From positions 86,745 through 150,744 of IMG/VR virus record IMGVR_UViG_3300022890_000014: DNA of 64,000 nucleotides; one strand, 5' to 3'. This DNA comes from a virus. Shown piece by piece: positions 15,685 to 24,627 of this stretch. Within the stretch, counting starts at the first letter, position 1, and each line of letters starts with the position of its first letter. The notes beneath the pieces were generated by a model. The model did not search any database. It was not told the DNA's origin and saw only the letters and a list, made by a program, of their open reading frames with translations. The position numbers and the translations under genes were made by a program.

Positions 15685-16140
15685 CTAACCAATAGTATCT
15701 TGCCACTTGATGTATATTGTTGCTTTGCATGCCACAGTAGTAACACCGATACTGGTAAGTTCAAGCTTGTCACCAACCATAAGAGTTGGCAATTCATCTC
15801 TTGTCTCATTGAACGAAAAATCGCCAGCAGCAGCCGCAGTAAGAAGGATGAATTCGTCTGCTCCACGGATTCTTTTTAGGACCCACGATGTTGTGCCAGC
15901 ACCAAAGGTAAAGTCAATCTGTGTTACTTTGAGCGGCTTTGGATGTCCGAAAGTGAACAGTCCTGCTCTGTCGTTAACAGAGTCATGAGGGACTTTGAAT
16001 GTACCTTTATCGAATACACCAGCATCAGCATGACCTGCGGTGTCTTCATTTGTTGGTTGTAGTCCGTCAAAAACAATTCCTATGTCTAAGTTTTGTTCAT
16101 AGGCAACTGGATACACACTGCCCATTATTCGTCTAGCCAT
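15685..16140 (-). CDS. Hypothetical virion-region protein, 151 aa
   Basis: A beta-rich sequence with TFGHPKPLKVTQIDFTFGAG and an Ala-rich turn TAAAAGDFS, without a recognised family. It lies directly upstream of the four fibre-like genes in the same transcript and may be a structural adaptor or trimeric domain. AAAGATA precedes the ATG; the ribosome site is weak. Confidence 0.65.
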   Translation of the reverse strand: MARRIMGSVYPVAYEQNLDIGIVFDGLQPTNEDTAGHADAGVFDKGTFKVPHDSVNDRAGLFTFGHPKPLKVTQIDFTFGAGTTSWVLKRIRGADEFILLTAAAAGDFSFNETRDELPTLMVGDKLELTSIGVTTVACKATIYIKWQDTIG

Positions 16141-16145
16141 TATCT

Positions 16146-16499
16146 TTACCTATCTTGGTGAATGTTATACATCTTTAGGAGAGCACTCTTTAGTGAGTCA
16201 ATTATCTCTTTTTTTTGCTCTTCTGTCAATTCGCCACGGGTCGGAAACATCACCTGATAGCACTTTTTGCTGTTTGGTTCGCACACCATATCTCTATCAT
16301 CGATAACTCTCACATGTATACCAGATCTAGAGCCAGATATAGTTTCTATTTGTTCATTTGTAAAAAACGTTCCAGGCTCTTGCATTCTTTTAGTGAACCT
16401 TTGTGTCATAGGCAGACTGGATGCGTTTATAGGTGAGTTGCTTTCAATCCTGTCCATAAACATTTGATTGTATTCTTCTGCGGTTTTTTCTTTACTCAT
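16146..16499 (-). CDS. Hypothetical protein, 117 aa
   Basis: The ATG at 16499 is chosen because TTGGAG lies six to nine bases upstream; an earlier in-frame ATG at 16520 lacks one. Helical N- and C-termini (TEEQKKEIIDSLKSALLKM) flank a beta segment (GIHVRVIDDRDMVC). It may be a small tail or baseplate assembly protein given its position, but no family is recognised. Its start overlaps the end of the upstream short frame. Confidence 0.65.
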   Translation of the reverse strand: MSKEKTAEEYNQMFMDRIESNSPINASSLPMTQRFTKRMQEPGTFFTNEQIETISGSRSGIHVRVIDDRDMVCEPNSKKCYQVMFPTRGELTEEQKKEIIDSLKSALLKMYNIHQDR

Positions 16500-16725
16500 T
16501 ATCTTCTCCAAATCTAACATTCTTTAGAGTGATAGATTTTCCAAGACTTCTGCCACGTATAAACACACAGTTTTCAGATATTAGCATTTCAAAAATCTTT
16601 GTACTAAGATTTTACAGTCTCTCTTTTTCACTAACAGAAAAACTCTTAATCACACCAATCGGCATTGAGGGATCTACAACAACACCTATACCGTTGATTT
16701 CTTGATATTCTTTCTTGCTACTCAT
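16492..16725 (-). pseudogene. 77-codon reading frame split by one TAA
   Basis: ATG 16725 with AGGAGTGAG upstream encodes 37 residues ending FSVSEKERL, then TAA (16612-16614). The same frame continues open for a further 39 codons (NLSTKIFEMLISENCVFIRG and beyond) to TAA at 16492, overlapping the next gene. A CAA codon in place of the TAA would give one 77-residue protein. Internal ATG 16587 could instead start a separate 31-residue peptide, but has no good ribosome site. Confidence 0.5.
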
Positions 16726-16954
16726 CACTCACTCCTGTATTGGAAAGATAGCGTAAAAGATTCTCTTCGTTTACATACTCCTTGCTATGAACAAAGATTC
16801 CGTTTATCTTTTCAACATTTACTATTTCTGCAATACTTGATGCCACTACGCGGTCGGTTATAAGACTTTTTATCATATGTGAACAACTATCCTCCTTGTA
16901 GTGTTTAAGGAAATCTTCTTCACTATAGCAAGATCCAGGCATAGGAATACCCAT
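16718..16954 (-). CDS. Hypothetical protein, 78 aa
   Basis: ATG at 16954 is preferred because AAGG lies six to eight bases upstream; extension to GTG 17038 would put AAGGAG only one base from the start. The product is MGIPMPGSCYSEEDFLKHYK onward and ends GVSDE, overlapping the next start. Upstream, an AAGGAG site precedes an eight-codon frame (MTSYLHIY), a possible leader peptide. Function unknown. Confidence 0.55.
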   Translation of the reverse strand: MGIPMPGSCYSEEDFLKHYKEDSCSHMIKSLITDRVVASSIAEIVNVEKINGIFVHSKEYVNEENLLRYLSNTGVSDE

Positions 16955-17103
16955 TGCAACCTTGCCTGTATCCCCTCTGTTAATTTTATTGTATGTAACT
17001 AGAATTAATAGATATGAAGATATGAAGTCATACTGCACACTCCTTTTGGTTATTGGTGTATACAGTATATCATGTTCTGGATGGAATACAAGAGGGGGAT
17101 TTA

Positions 17104-17799
17104 TTAGACGGAAAGTTTCATTCTGGCAGGCACTACTCTATCAAACTGACCTGAGCCACCTTCCATAAGCAGGACGCTACCGGAAGAAATAGAGAGTTGG
17201 TGTCCTTGTACATATAGGTATTCGAGATAGAGTGCGCCAACATCTCTATTTGTCATATCTCTAAAGTACAAGAGGTTCCCAGTGGGTTGATTGAAAACGT
17301 CGGAGTACAGAGACATCCAGAAATTATCAAACCCAGGGTTAACCTTAAGTTCAGGAGGAGCCTGACCAGCGTTAGGAGCGTATTTGATATGGAGTTGTGC
17401 AGGATTGATGCTGAACTTAGTGCTCGTATAGTAAGCATACAAGGCTCTAAGAAGAGTAACACCATGATAGAAGACTCGACCCCAGTTCATAGAGCCAACG
17501 ACTCTACCAGGGATGAAGTAACTTCTTGCAGAACCAATCTCAAAGATTCGTTGAAGTTGTTTTGATTGAGAAAGTCCAGCATTTTCCATAACACCAATTG
17601 GATAAACTTGCTGGTCTACCAAACTTGAGTTGTCCATACCCTGAGTTGCACTCTGGTTGATATTGGACGTGATGTCCGGTGGTCCAGAGGCAAGCAGAGT
17701 AGACTCAGCAGATACAAACTGTCCACCTTCAAGTTCGCTTTGAACATGAAATGTGTGGAAGTTCCAAGTGCTGAGACTAGTCGTTGCGTTCTTTGCCAT
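17104..17799 (-). CDS. Tail tube protein (putative)
   Basis: 231 residues, directly downstream of the sheath gene, the standard sheath-tube order in myoviruses. The sequence is beta-rich with EIGSARSYFIPGRVVGSMNW and GSGQFDRVVPARMKLSV at the C-terminus, in line with tube proteins that pack as stacked hexamers. The residue-level match to a named family is not certain; the call rests mainly on size, composition and position. ATG is preceded by a weak GGA site. Confidence 0.65.
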   Translation of the reverse strand: MAKNATTSLSTWNFHTFHVQSELEGGQFVSAESTLLASGPPDITSNINQSATQGMDNSSLVDQQVYPIGVMENAGLSQSKQLQRIFEIGSARSYFIPGRVVGSMNWGRVFYHGVTLLRALYAYYTSTKFSINPAQLHIKYAPNAGQAPPELKVNPGFDNFWMSLYSDVFNQPTGNLLYFRDMTNRDVGALYLEYLYVQGHQLSISSGSVLLMEGGSGQFDRVVPARMKLSV

Positions 17800-17815
17800 T
17801 TTAAAAAAATCCTTC

Positions 17816-17832
17816 TGCGTAAGGCTTACGCA
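17816..17832. repeat. 17-bp palindrome, exact
   Basis: TGCGTAAGGCTTACGCA between the sheath and tube genes. Confidence 0.97.
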
Positions 17833-17841
17833 TTATGTCAT

Positions 17842-20800
17842 TTACGTTCTGACAGTCATCAACATTCTGTTGTGAGGCACAGGAGCATCGACATACCATT
17901 GATGCTCAGTTTGGTCTATCTCTGTCTCTGAAACGTCAAGCTTTTCAAGTCGCATTTCGTTGACAAGTTTACCTGCGCGTACATCACTGAACTCTTCACA
18001 GAAAGTGACTACGGCAGAGGCAGTAGTTCTCAACTGAGAGAGAAGCTCATCAGAGATATTATATTTACCTATCCAAACTGAGAATTCTTGACGGATAACT
18101 CTCGTTACATAGTCAATAATCTTAGTGATAGAAAGTTCTTGCTTCTTGATGCTGGAAATATCAGTTGTTAGCTGATGTCGAATATGAGGTGTATCACCTG
18201 AGTCATCCTGATGAATAATCATTACACCACCACCAGCGATAGTGTTTAGCTGCGCTCTTGTGAAATAGTTGTCGGATTTGCCATGAGGAGCACTAGTGAA
18301 GCCAGTGAATCCAAGCTTAGACAAACCTTGTTGTGGAGCTAGCCCAGCAACGAAAGCACCGACTGCAACTCCCCAGTAGTATCCTGGCGCTGTTACGGAG
18401 GCTCCTGCTACATCAAAGACTGACTGATCAGGCCAAACCAAAGTGGTTCGTCTGTCTGCGAATGAGGCAGCATAGTCTCTGATAGCTTCTGCTTGCTCAT
18501 CTTTTGTCTTCGGTTTAACTAACGTATATATCAGTGAGGATAAAACACCAGTAAAGATTGCTGTGAGACCAGTCATTGAGAACTCATCGCCAACCACTGT
18601 TTTCACTATCTCTTCCGACACAACAGTATCGATAACATAGTCACCAGCGATAGCTGTTGGAGAAGTGACTCTTATCACGTCACCAGCGATGAACCCCTTG
18701 GTTACAAAAGTCTCACCAGTAACAGTAAGCTCTCTAAAGTCTCTCTGTACAGAGTAGTCTATAGAGGATTCACTTACCATAGGAGTAAGAGTTTTATCTT
18801 CGAGGCTAAAGGTGTTGTTTCCAGGTGTACTGGAGAACTCCATCTCGAAACCACCAAGATCTTCGGCAGTAGAAGAAACACCTTGTGTAGCCACAGCACC
18901 GAAAGCGGTTGTGTTAGTAAGGATAAGTTCTTCTTGTTTCACAGATTGCACGGTATACGATTGACCTGCGTATGTTCCCGTAAGGATTCTTACAGTTCTA
19001 CCAGCGTCACCGAACCCGATTGTTCCGAAGCCAGCTATTGCAACAGAGCATAGGTTTGTTCCAGCGAACTTCTGTCCCCAGTCTTTGTTTGTAATAATGT
19101 AGTTGTGGCTCGCGTCCAACTCTGCAATTAAGAATGTCTCAGACACATAGTCTTGATCTGCGATTGAGGCAGACACGGCATTTGCGCCAGCAGGCCATAC
19201 GACCAGAAGATTTCCTAGTGTTACTTTTATATCAGAATCGATAGCAGTAATCTCTTGCACATCGATAGCTCCAGTCACATCATCAATGAATCTTAGTTCT
19301 CTTCCGATGTCTCCGAAGCCGAATGTTCCAGCAGCGAAACCACTTAGAGTTTTGGCTCCAACATCTTTAACCCCAACAAGAGCATTTCCTCTGCCAGAAT
19401 ATGACAGTGTATTACTCACCATTACTGTAGTCACGCCGTTGAACTCGCCAGCACCAGCGGCACCAGTTAGTTTAACAACAGAGACGGAGCAACTAGCTGT
19501 AGCATCATTAACAGTGATAGAGGCTACTGTACATGTACTTCCGTCACCAGGAGCAGTAACTATTGTATGAGACTTATTATCAGCAGGAGTAGCAGATCCG
19601 GACACTAGAACCTGAGCGCCGACAAGACCAGTGAATGTACCAGGAACACCTGAATCAACTAAGTTTGTTGCGGCTGTAAGAGCAACAGTACCAGCTATAG
19701 ATCTGTTTAGTCTTGAGGCTGTGACACCTGGGGTTGCGAATACGTCATCGTATCCAATAACAGACACCTGAGACATATTTGGAGTTGTGTATGCGACAGG
19801 AGGAACCACAGTATCATATGCTATATCAACATCAATACTAGAGTAGTCAGTAACATTTAATGCGCTAATCTCAGTAGACATAGCATTAGATGAAATAACA
19901 CCGTCCATTAGTGTGGGAAGCCAAGCAATGCACTTCAGACCTACGGGAGCTACGCCTTCGCTAGCAAGGTATCTGAATGTTCCAGCGGGTCCAGTAAGTC
20001 TGATTGTGTCTAGTGTTCCAGCTAGAGCACTACCAGAGTCAGAAGCAGTAAGACCGAATGTGCAAGAACGGATTCTATTTCCGTATGCTGCAACATAACC
20101 ACGATTTGGTGACACTTCAAGAAGAACTCCAGGATCTTTTATTTTAAGATGCTCAGAGTTATTGACCCCCCAGAAGCCGTCATTAGTAAGAGTACTTCCT
20201 GACGCCTTAACTAAGTCTGTTGAGTAATCAACTGGAAGAGGAGAGACTGTTCCGTCGAAATCGGGGAATTTAACAACGCCTCTACTCCAAAGCCTATTAC
20301 TCTTGTCGTTGAACTCTGCATCGTCGGAAGCTGCAACTTCTGTGACACCATTAATGTCCCATGCTACTGCTGTGTCTTTTGCATCGATAATGCTTTCGAC
20401 AATCAGAGAGGTGTTGATGACAACAATTCTGACTCTATTCCAGTCTTTAGTTGGGTCAGATACGTCTCTGGCATGAGTACTCATCAAAGAGTTGTGACCT
20501 GCGTTCTGCGTAAGGCCTACGAGGACATATGCATCTTCGTCTGCAATGCGTGTAAGCGAGTCGCCAAACCCAAGCTTTGCCATGCTGTCAAATTCATACA
20601 AACCTGACTTCACACCAGCGATAACATCCATGCCGCTAAAATAAATCTTAGAGGTAGTATTTTCTCTTGCTTTGGACAAGGCCATCGCGAGAGGGTTGTA
20701 CTCAGATGTGATACCAATCTTTGTGGCAATCTGTGTGCTTGCTTCGATGTAGCCAGTCTGATTAACCAAGCCAGTCTTAACTGAGCGGTAATTAACCTTG

Positions 20801-21696
20801 ATAGTTCCAGATACAATAGGTCCAGTAGGAGTATTGGTATCTTGGATTCCAGAGACCAAGGACAATTTGTCTCTTAGTACTGTGAAGTCTGTATCTCTTA
20901 CTAGCTTCACAGCATTAATGTTCTGTGTTGCAGAAACAGCTATACTATCTAGGATGGCTGTCACTCTCCAGGGATTATCATCTCCAGTAGGGGCAACACC
21001 CTGAGTAACATCTACGTAACTAGAGGTTGTTGCATCAACAGCAGAAATTGTGTAGCTAGTTGCGAACCCTGCTCCCATCTCAAGTTTGTCTAGGATTCTT
21101 GCGTCATCCAGCTTGGCTGAAGAGTAGAATCTTTGAACGACACCACTGGTTGGGATAATGGACGAATTTACAGTTTCAACAACAGTAAAGTTTGCACCGG
21201 TAAGAGTTACGGAATCTCCTGGTGCATTAACTGTACTGATAGTCCTAAGACCTCTATCAGCCGCAGTGCCAGAGTGAACATAGATGCTCTTGCCTACATC
21301 AGTAGGGCTGAATGTTCCTGTGGGAAATCCACTAAGAGTTGTAGATGCTAGACCTTTAGCTCCAACCGCGTAGTGTCTAGTTCCACCGAAGTATCCAGTA
21401 GCAAACGAGTCAATGACTTTTTTGCCATCAACAACATAGACTTCTACAGGATACTCAAGCTCATTTGTTTCCCAAGTGTCGGACGTTCCTTGGTCAACAT
21501 ACTCATTGCTTCCAAGGCTAGGATAATCAACATCCTTGGAACTTCCACTATACGCATCGACTGGGCTATTGGTCGCCAAAAACTGGACGTTGTACCCTGG
21601 GCCGACTACGTACAAGGGAAGGATTGGGTTCGTAATAGCAGTTGATGTCCCTGTAAACTGCTGAATGATTGTGATACCCAGTTCCTTATACGACAT
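17842..21696 (-). CDS. Contractile tail sheath protein, 1284 aa
   Basis: The C-terminal 200 residues hold the conserved sheath core: YYWGVAVGAFVAGLAPQQGL, RAQLNTIAGGGVMIIHQDD and a following helix TKIIDYVTRVIRQEFSVWIG. The N-terminus (GITIIQQFTGTSTAITNPIL) is the usual arm region. Sheath proteins polymerise around the tube and contract at injection. At 1284 residues it is about twice T4 gp18; the extra length is at least five beta modules of about 45-50 residues with a GF...DxGRxxxxxxG pattern (near residues 118, 687, 784, 887, 1002). A decayed palindrome (20507) lies inside. Start ATG has GGAG upstream. Confidence 0.88.
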   Translation of the reverse strand: MSYKELGITIIQQFTGTSTAITNPILPLYVVGPGYNVQFLATNSPVDAYSGSSKDVDYPSLGSNEYVDQGTSDTWETNELEYPVEVYVVDGKKVIDSFATGYFGGTRHYAVGAKGLASTTLSGFPTGTFSPTDVGKSIYVHSGTAADRGLRTISTVNAPGDSVTLTGANFTVVETVNSSIIPTSGVVQRFYSSAKLDDARILDKLEMGAGFATSYTISAVDATTSSYVDVTQGVAPTGDDNPWRVTAILDSIAVSATQNINAVKLVRDTDFTVLRDKLSLVSGIQDTNTPTGPIVSGTIKVNYRSVKTGLVNQTGYIEASTQIATKIGITSEYNPLAMALSKARENTTSKIYFSGMDVIAGVKSGLYEFDSMAKLGFGDSLTRIADEDAYVLVGLTQNAGHNSLMSTHARDVSDPTKDWNRVRIVVINTSLIVESIIDAKDTAVAWDINGVTEVAASDDAEFNDKSNRLWSRGVVKFPDFDGTVSPLPVDYSTDLVKASGSTLTNDGFWGVNNSEHLKIKDPGVLLEVSPNRGYVAAYGNRIRSCTFGLTASDSGSALAGTLDTIRLTGPAGTFRYLASEGVAPVGLKCIAWLPTLMDGVISSNAMSTEISALNVTDYSSIDVDIAYDTVVPPVAYTTPNMSQVSVIGYDDVFATPGVTASRLNRSIAGTVALTAATNLVDSGVPGTFTGLVGAQVLVSGSATPADNKSHTIVTAPGDGSTCTVASITVNDATASCSVSVVKLTGAAGAGEFNGVTTVMVSNTLSYSGRGNALVGVKDVGAKTLSGFAAGTFGFGDIGRELRFIDDVTGAIDVQEITAIDSDIKVTLGNLLVVWPAGANAVSASIADQDYVSETFLIAELDASHNYIITNKDWGQKFAGTNLCSVAIAGFGTIGFGDAGRTVRILTGTYAGQSYTVQSVKQEELILTNTTAFGAVATQGVSSTAEDLGGFEMEFSSTPGNNTFSLEDKTLTPMVSESSIDYSVQRDFRELTVTGETFVTKGFIAGDVIRVTSPTAIAGDYVIDTVVSEEIVKTVVGDEFSMTGLTAIFTGVLSSLIYTLVKPKTKDEQAEAIRDYAASFADRRTTLVWPDQSVFDVAGASVTAPGYYWGVAVGAFVAGLAPQQGLSKLGFTGFTSAPHGKSDNYFTRAQLNTIAGGGVMIIHQDDSGDTPHIRHQLTTDISSIKKQELSITKIIDYVTRVIRQEFSVWIGKYNISDELLSQLRTTASAVVTFCEEFSDVRAGKLVNEMRLEKLDVSETEIDQTEHQWYVDAPVPHNRMLMTVRT
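20507..20521. repeat. Decayed palindrome copy in the sheath gene
   Basis: TGCGTAAGGCCTACG: one arm has a T-to-C change and the final CA is lost. Located in coding sequence for GLTQN. Confidence 0.6.
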
Positions 21697-21711
21697 ATTA
21701 CTTTCTCCGTT

Positions 21712-21728
21712 TGCGTAAGGCTTACGCA
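21712..21728. repeat. 17-bp palindrome, exact
   Basis: TGCGTAAGGCTTACGCA just upstream (minus strand) of the sheath ribosome site. Confidence 0.97.
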
Positions 21729-21734
21729 GGCAAA

Positions 21735-22436
21735 TTAAGATATGATTACAATAGCTCTTTCACCATATATCGGATCAAAAACTTGCGATGATTTGAATAT
21801 CATATTCCTAAGTATAGGGAAGTGTGTTCTGTCAACAGACACTCCAACTTCCTTAACTATCCCCGCGCTTATAGTACATACCCAGCTTGCTGTTTTAGAA
21901 TCTTTCCTGACAGCCACTAAATCTGACATTGTAGGGCTACCAACTGAGTATATTGTAAACTTTTTTAGAGGTTCTGTCAGAAACGTTAGGGCATTAAAAA
22001 TTAACGAGGAATATAATTCGACATGACTATAATCGCCATAGACCCTTATGTTCAGTCCACAGCTAACTAGGTCTAGCTTTTTATATTTCTCACCAGTCAT
22101 GCTTATCTCTGAAAACCTACCTAAACCACCTCTGTTGAGCGCAGTTACAGGACCCCTTTTTATAACGATGATTGGGTCCATACCAAGGTCAAGTTGAGAG
22201 AAACCTAGGTGATCTATTATTTGAATCCTTCGTTCCGGTTCTACGTCTTTATCATTATATGAAAACTTATGCGGCAGATCATCACCTAAAAAAAGACCTT
22301 GAATAAATACAAGCATTGTCTCTGTTATCAAGGCCCCAATATTGAACCCAAATGGCAGAACTGTCTTTGGACCTTGTTGTGCCCGTGAGAACTGCACGTC
22401 TGGAAGGTGACTTCCTTCTTTGTTTTCTAAGCCCAT
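21735..22436 (-). CDS. Probable tail-completion or connector protein, 233 aa
   Basis: Lies between the head-tail region and sheath. Starts MGLENKEGSHLPDVQFSRAQ and contains beta strands with hydrophobic stretches (VLPFGFNIGALITETMLVFI). The position one gene before the sheath is where tail terminator or completion proteins are usually coded. No sequence family recognised, so the role is inferred from context. The start is one base from the upstream stop, so they are coupled. Confidence 0.5.
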   Translation of the reverse strand: MGLENKEGSHLPDVQFSRAQQGPKTVLPFGFNIGALITETMLVFIQGLFLGDDLPHKFSYNDKDVEPERRIQIIDHLGFSQLDLGMDPIIVIKRGPVTALNRGGLGRFSEISMTGEKYKKLDLVSCGLNIRVYGDYSHVELYSSLIFNALTFLTEPLKKFTIYSVGSPTMSDLVAVRKDSKTASWVCTISAGIVKEVGVSVDRTHFPILRNMIFKSSQVFDPIYGERAIVIIS

Positions 22437-22437
22437 A

Positions 22438-22758
22438 CTAGAAGCCCTCCTTGCTAGCTTGAGAGAGAGTTACTTTGAATGCCTTAGAAACCATCTTTGC
22501 CATGTCTGATTTCTTACCAAAAGAATCGTCTAGGTCTATATCTACCTGATCGTCAGTTGATTCATCGTCGTAGCTCTCGTATATTCTTACCTTGACTTTC
22601 TTACCATAAATGTATACTTCAGCCCTTCCAATCTTCTTGGACTTGTTTACTTCTGAATCAAGAATCTCCTGAAGGTTCTCTTTGTACTTAGTGAGAAACC
22701 TTTCGGACATCAAGTTCTTGCTTAGTTTTGTCTGTAGTCTCATTGATTTAAACCTCAT
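22438..22758 (-). CDS. Hypothetical basic/acidic protein, 106 aa
   Basis: Strongly basic N-terminus (FKSMRLQTKLSKNLMSERF), beta strand AEVYIYGKKVKVRIYE, then an acidic loop DDESTDDQVDIDLDD. Could be a minor neck or connector component; no family recognised. A palindrome lies 32 bp upstream at the boundary with the next gene. Confidence 0.6.
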   Translation of the reverse strand: MRFKSMRLQTKLSKNLMSERFLTKYKENLQEILDSEVNKSKKIGRAEVYIYGKKVKVRIYESYDDESTDDQVDIDLDDSFGKKSDMAKMVSKAFKVTLSQASKEGF

Positions 22759-22789
22759 GTGTGTCTATATACTACACTAGTTTTGAGGC

Positions 22790-22806
22790 TGCGTAAGGCT
22801 TACGCA
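22790..22806. repeat. 17-bp palindrome, exact, supplies a stop codon
   Basis: TGCGTAAGGCTTACGCA; read leftward, GCG TAA ends the metalloprotease-like gene at 22800. Confidence 0.97.
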
Positions 22807-23606
22807 CTGGGGAGAGGTGGTGTTTTTGACTTGTTTGCTCGCTCACTGATTACTTCTTCTATTATTACTGGTGCTTGTCCAAGAGCCATGCCAGCTAGTG
22901 CTCCTACTGGACCAAACATAGATCCAACCATAGTTCCTCCGACTGTACTAACGAGCCTTCCTCTGTTCTGATGGAAGTTTCTAAGGTAAGTTTTTCCAGT
23001 ATCTTCTTCGATTTGAGACTTCTCTTCTCCGTCTGCAACTTGAGACCAAGCAACTCTCTCCTTCTCCATTACATCTTCATCATGTATTTTCTTGGAGAAT
23101 AGTCTAGCTAGACCTCTTGGAATATTAGCTCCACCATATGCAGTAGCTAGCTCGCCATCATCTCTCTTCTTACTGAAGTCTGCTATATGCCCAATCTCAT
23201 GATCAATAACTACTGGATTCATCTTCTTTGGAGCAATGATGTAATCTCCAGTATCACCAGAGAACGCTAAGGCGTTACCACCATTAAGAACAACATTCTC
23301 CATGTATTCTTTAGGTCCGTTGCCCTTGAACTCTTTGTCCATTAGTACACCAACATCTTTGACTGAAGAGACTAGGTTGACTTTACTGTTAGCTTTCAAG
23401 ACTCTCTTCTTTACATTGGTTGCATTTCTACTCATGTGAGCGTCAATGTCTTCCTGTCTAGTTCTATTCTGAGACGAAGAATACACATCGTACAATCCAA
23501 GCCCTGTTAGCCCTAGGCCCACAGCACCTATGCCACCAGCAAGCCATGGATTGATTCCAGCCTGCTTTGTCATGCCGTAGAGTATTCCATTGTATATACT
23601 ATTCAT
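22800..23606 (-). CDS. Membrane-anchored zinc metalloprotease-like protein, 268 aa
   Basis: IDHEIGHIADF (His136, Glu137, His140) is an HExxH zinc motif, followed about 45 residues later by EKERVAW, whose first Glu could be the third ligand of a gluzincin. Residues 21-40 form a Gly-rich hydrophobic segment. The N-terminus IYNGILYGMTKQAG recurs in two other virion-block proteins (25335, 39742). It could cleave virion proteins or host wall crosslinks during entry; that is inference. The stop is in the palindrome. The start overlaps the upstream gene by eight bases. Confidence 0.65.
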   Translation of the reverse strand: MNSIYNGILYGMTKQAGINPWLAGGIGAVGLGLTGLGLYDVYSSSQNRTRQEDIDAHMSRNATNVKKRVLKANSKVNLVSSVKDVGVLMDKEFKGNGPKEYMENVVLNGGNALAFSGDTGDYIIAPKKMNPVVIDHEIGHIADFSKKRDDGELATAYGGANIPRGLARLFSKKIHDEDVMEKERVAWSQVADGEEKSQIEEDTGKTYLRNFHQNRGRLVSTVGGTMVGSMFGPVGALAGMALGQAPVIIEEVISERANKSKTPPLPSA

Positions 23607-24570
23607 CTGGATTTATCCTAGATGTTCTTGCTTTAGGAAGCCCAGTTCTGCAACCGAACCAAGTCTTCCTTGACCTTGCCCAAACAATGTCCATGTAGTC
23701 GCGTATAGCAGCTAGGTCATTAGTTAGGTTGAGTTGCTTCTGCTCTGGAGATGAGAACTCGACTGGCTTCAAATGTATCATTTGTATGACACCAATCTCT
23801 CCGCTCTCAGCAGCTATCCACTTTTTGTTCTCAACCCTATACATACCACCATTCAAGCCAGGGACTAGAACTACATCTCTCTTTTTGAAGTCTGGGTAGT
23901 TAACTGTCCAGAACTGCTTATCTTCTATCTCAAGCTCAAAATCGGCCATCTGTATAATTTCAACAGTGGGACTCATCGAACCATAGAACTTTGTTGGAGT
24001 TTCAGCATATGGATACATCCATCCAGTACCCATGCACAATGTGTGCTTCTCATCGTTTGGTCTACCCCTGACAGGATTCCAGCATGTACATCTTGAACCC
24101 CATTGTCTTTGGGGGAAGAAGTACGATAGAGATCCAACAGGGAACTTTTCAAGCATCATAAGGTGTCGTCGTATGATCTCAGATGCAACCTGAGAAGGCA
24201 CACTATTCTCATGAATACTTATAGGTCCAAACTCTGCTGTGTCTCCAGATGGAGTATGAGTCATCCTGAGCTTATAGAACATCTTTCTCCACAAGGAGAA
24301 GAGAGACTCTGGTTCATCTAGATATTCTGTGATACCAGTAAGCTCGTTTGTCACCTCATCGAATTCGCCTACATCAGTGAATCCTCTGAGGATTATAAAC
24401 GTGTAGTCATCTATGTCGAAGTCAGACCCAATTATGTTAGAGACACCCCATCTCAGCATTACCTGATGCCTGTTTATCACAGCGCATTGGAACTGCTCTA
24501 GTTCTGGTATGTTGTCACTTGCATAGGAGAAGTCCTCTCTAAGCACAGGCATTGTCTGAAATGTAGTCAT
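23599..24570 (-). CDS. Probable neck/baseplate structural protein, 323 aa
   Basis: The centre carries GSRCTCWNPVRGRP and later HTLCMGTGWMYPY, a C-x-C ... C-x-G-T-G-W pattern found in phage structural proteins near the neck. The rest is beta-rich (YTFIILRGFTDVGE). I infer a head-tail joining or baseplate role from this motif and the neighbours. ATG is just inside the palindrome boundary at 24571; no strong ribosome site is visible. Confidence 0.55.
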   Translation of the reverse strand: MTTFQTMPVLREDFSYASDNIPELEQFQCAVINRHQVMLRWGVSNIIGSDFDIDDYTFIILRGFTDVGEFDEVTNELTGITEYLDEPESLFSLWRKMFYKLRMTHTPSGDTAEFGPISIHENSVPSQVASEIIRRHLMMLEKFPVGSLSYFFPQRQWGSRCTCWNPVRGRPNDEKHTLCMGTGWMYPYAETPTKFYGSMSPTVEIIQMADFELEIEDKQFWTVNYPDFKKRDVVLVPGLNGGMYRVENKKWIAAESGEIGVIQMIHLKPVEFSSPEQKQLNLTNDLAAIRDYMDIVWARSRKTWFGCRTGLPKARTSRINPDE

Positions 24571-24586
24571 TGCGTAAGCCTTACGC
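24571..24586. repeat. Palindrome, exact core
   Basis: TGCGTAAGCCTTACGC followed by G, directly upstream of the leftward gene start at 24570, in the position of its ribosome site. Confidence 0.95.
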
Positions 24587-24627
24587 GCTAGCGTTGTTAG
24601 TCTTTTCCTAGGTGATGTCCAGCACCC

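Noticed and set aside
8974-16725. A different genetic code with TAA read as Gln
   Set aside because: TAA, TAG and TGA all end well-supported genes here (for example 1735 TAA, 609 TAG, 2693 TGA), so general recoding is not supported.
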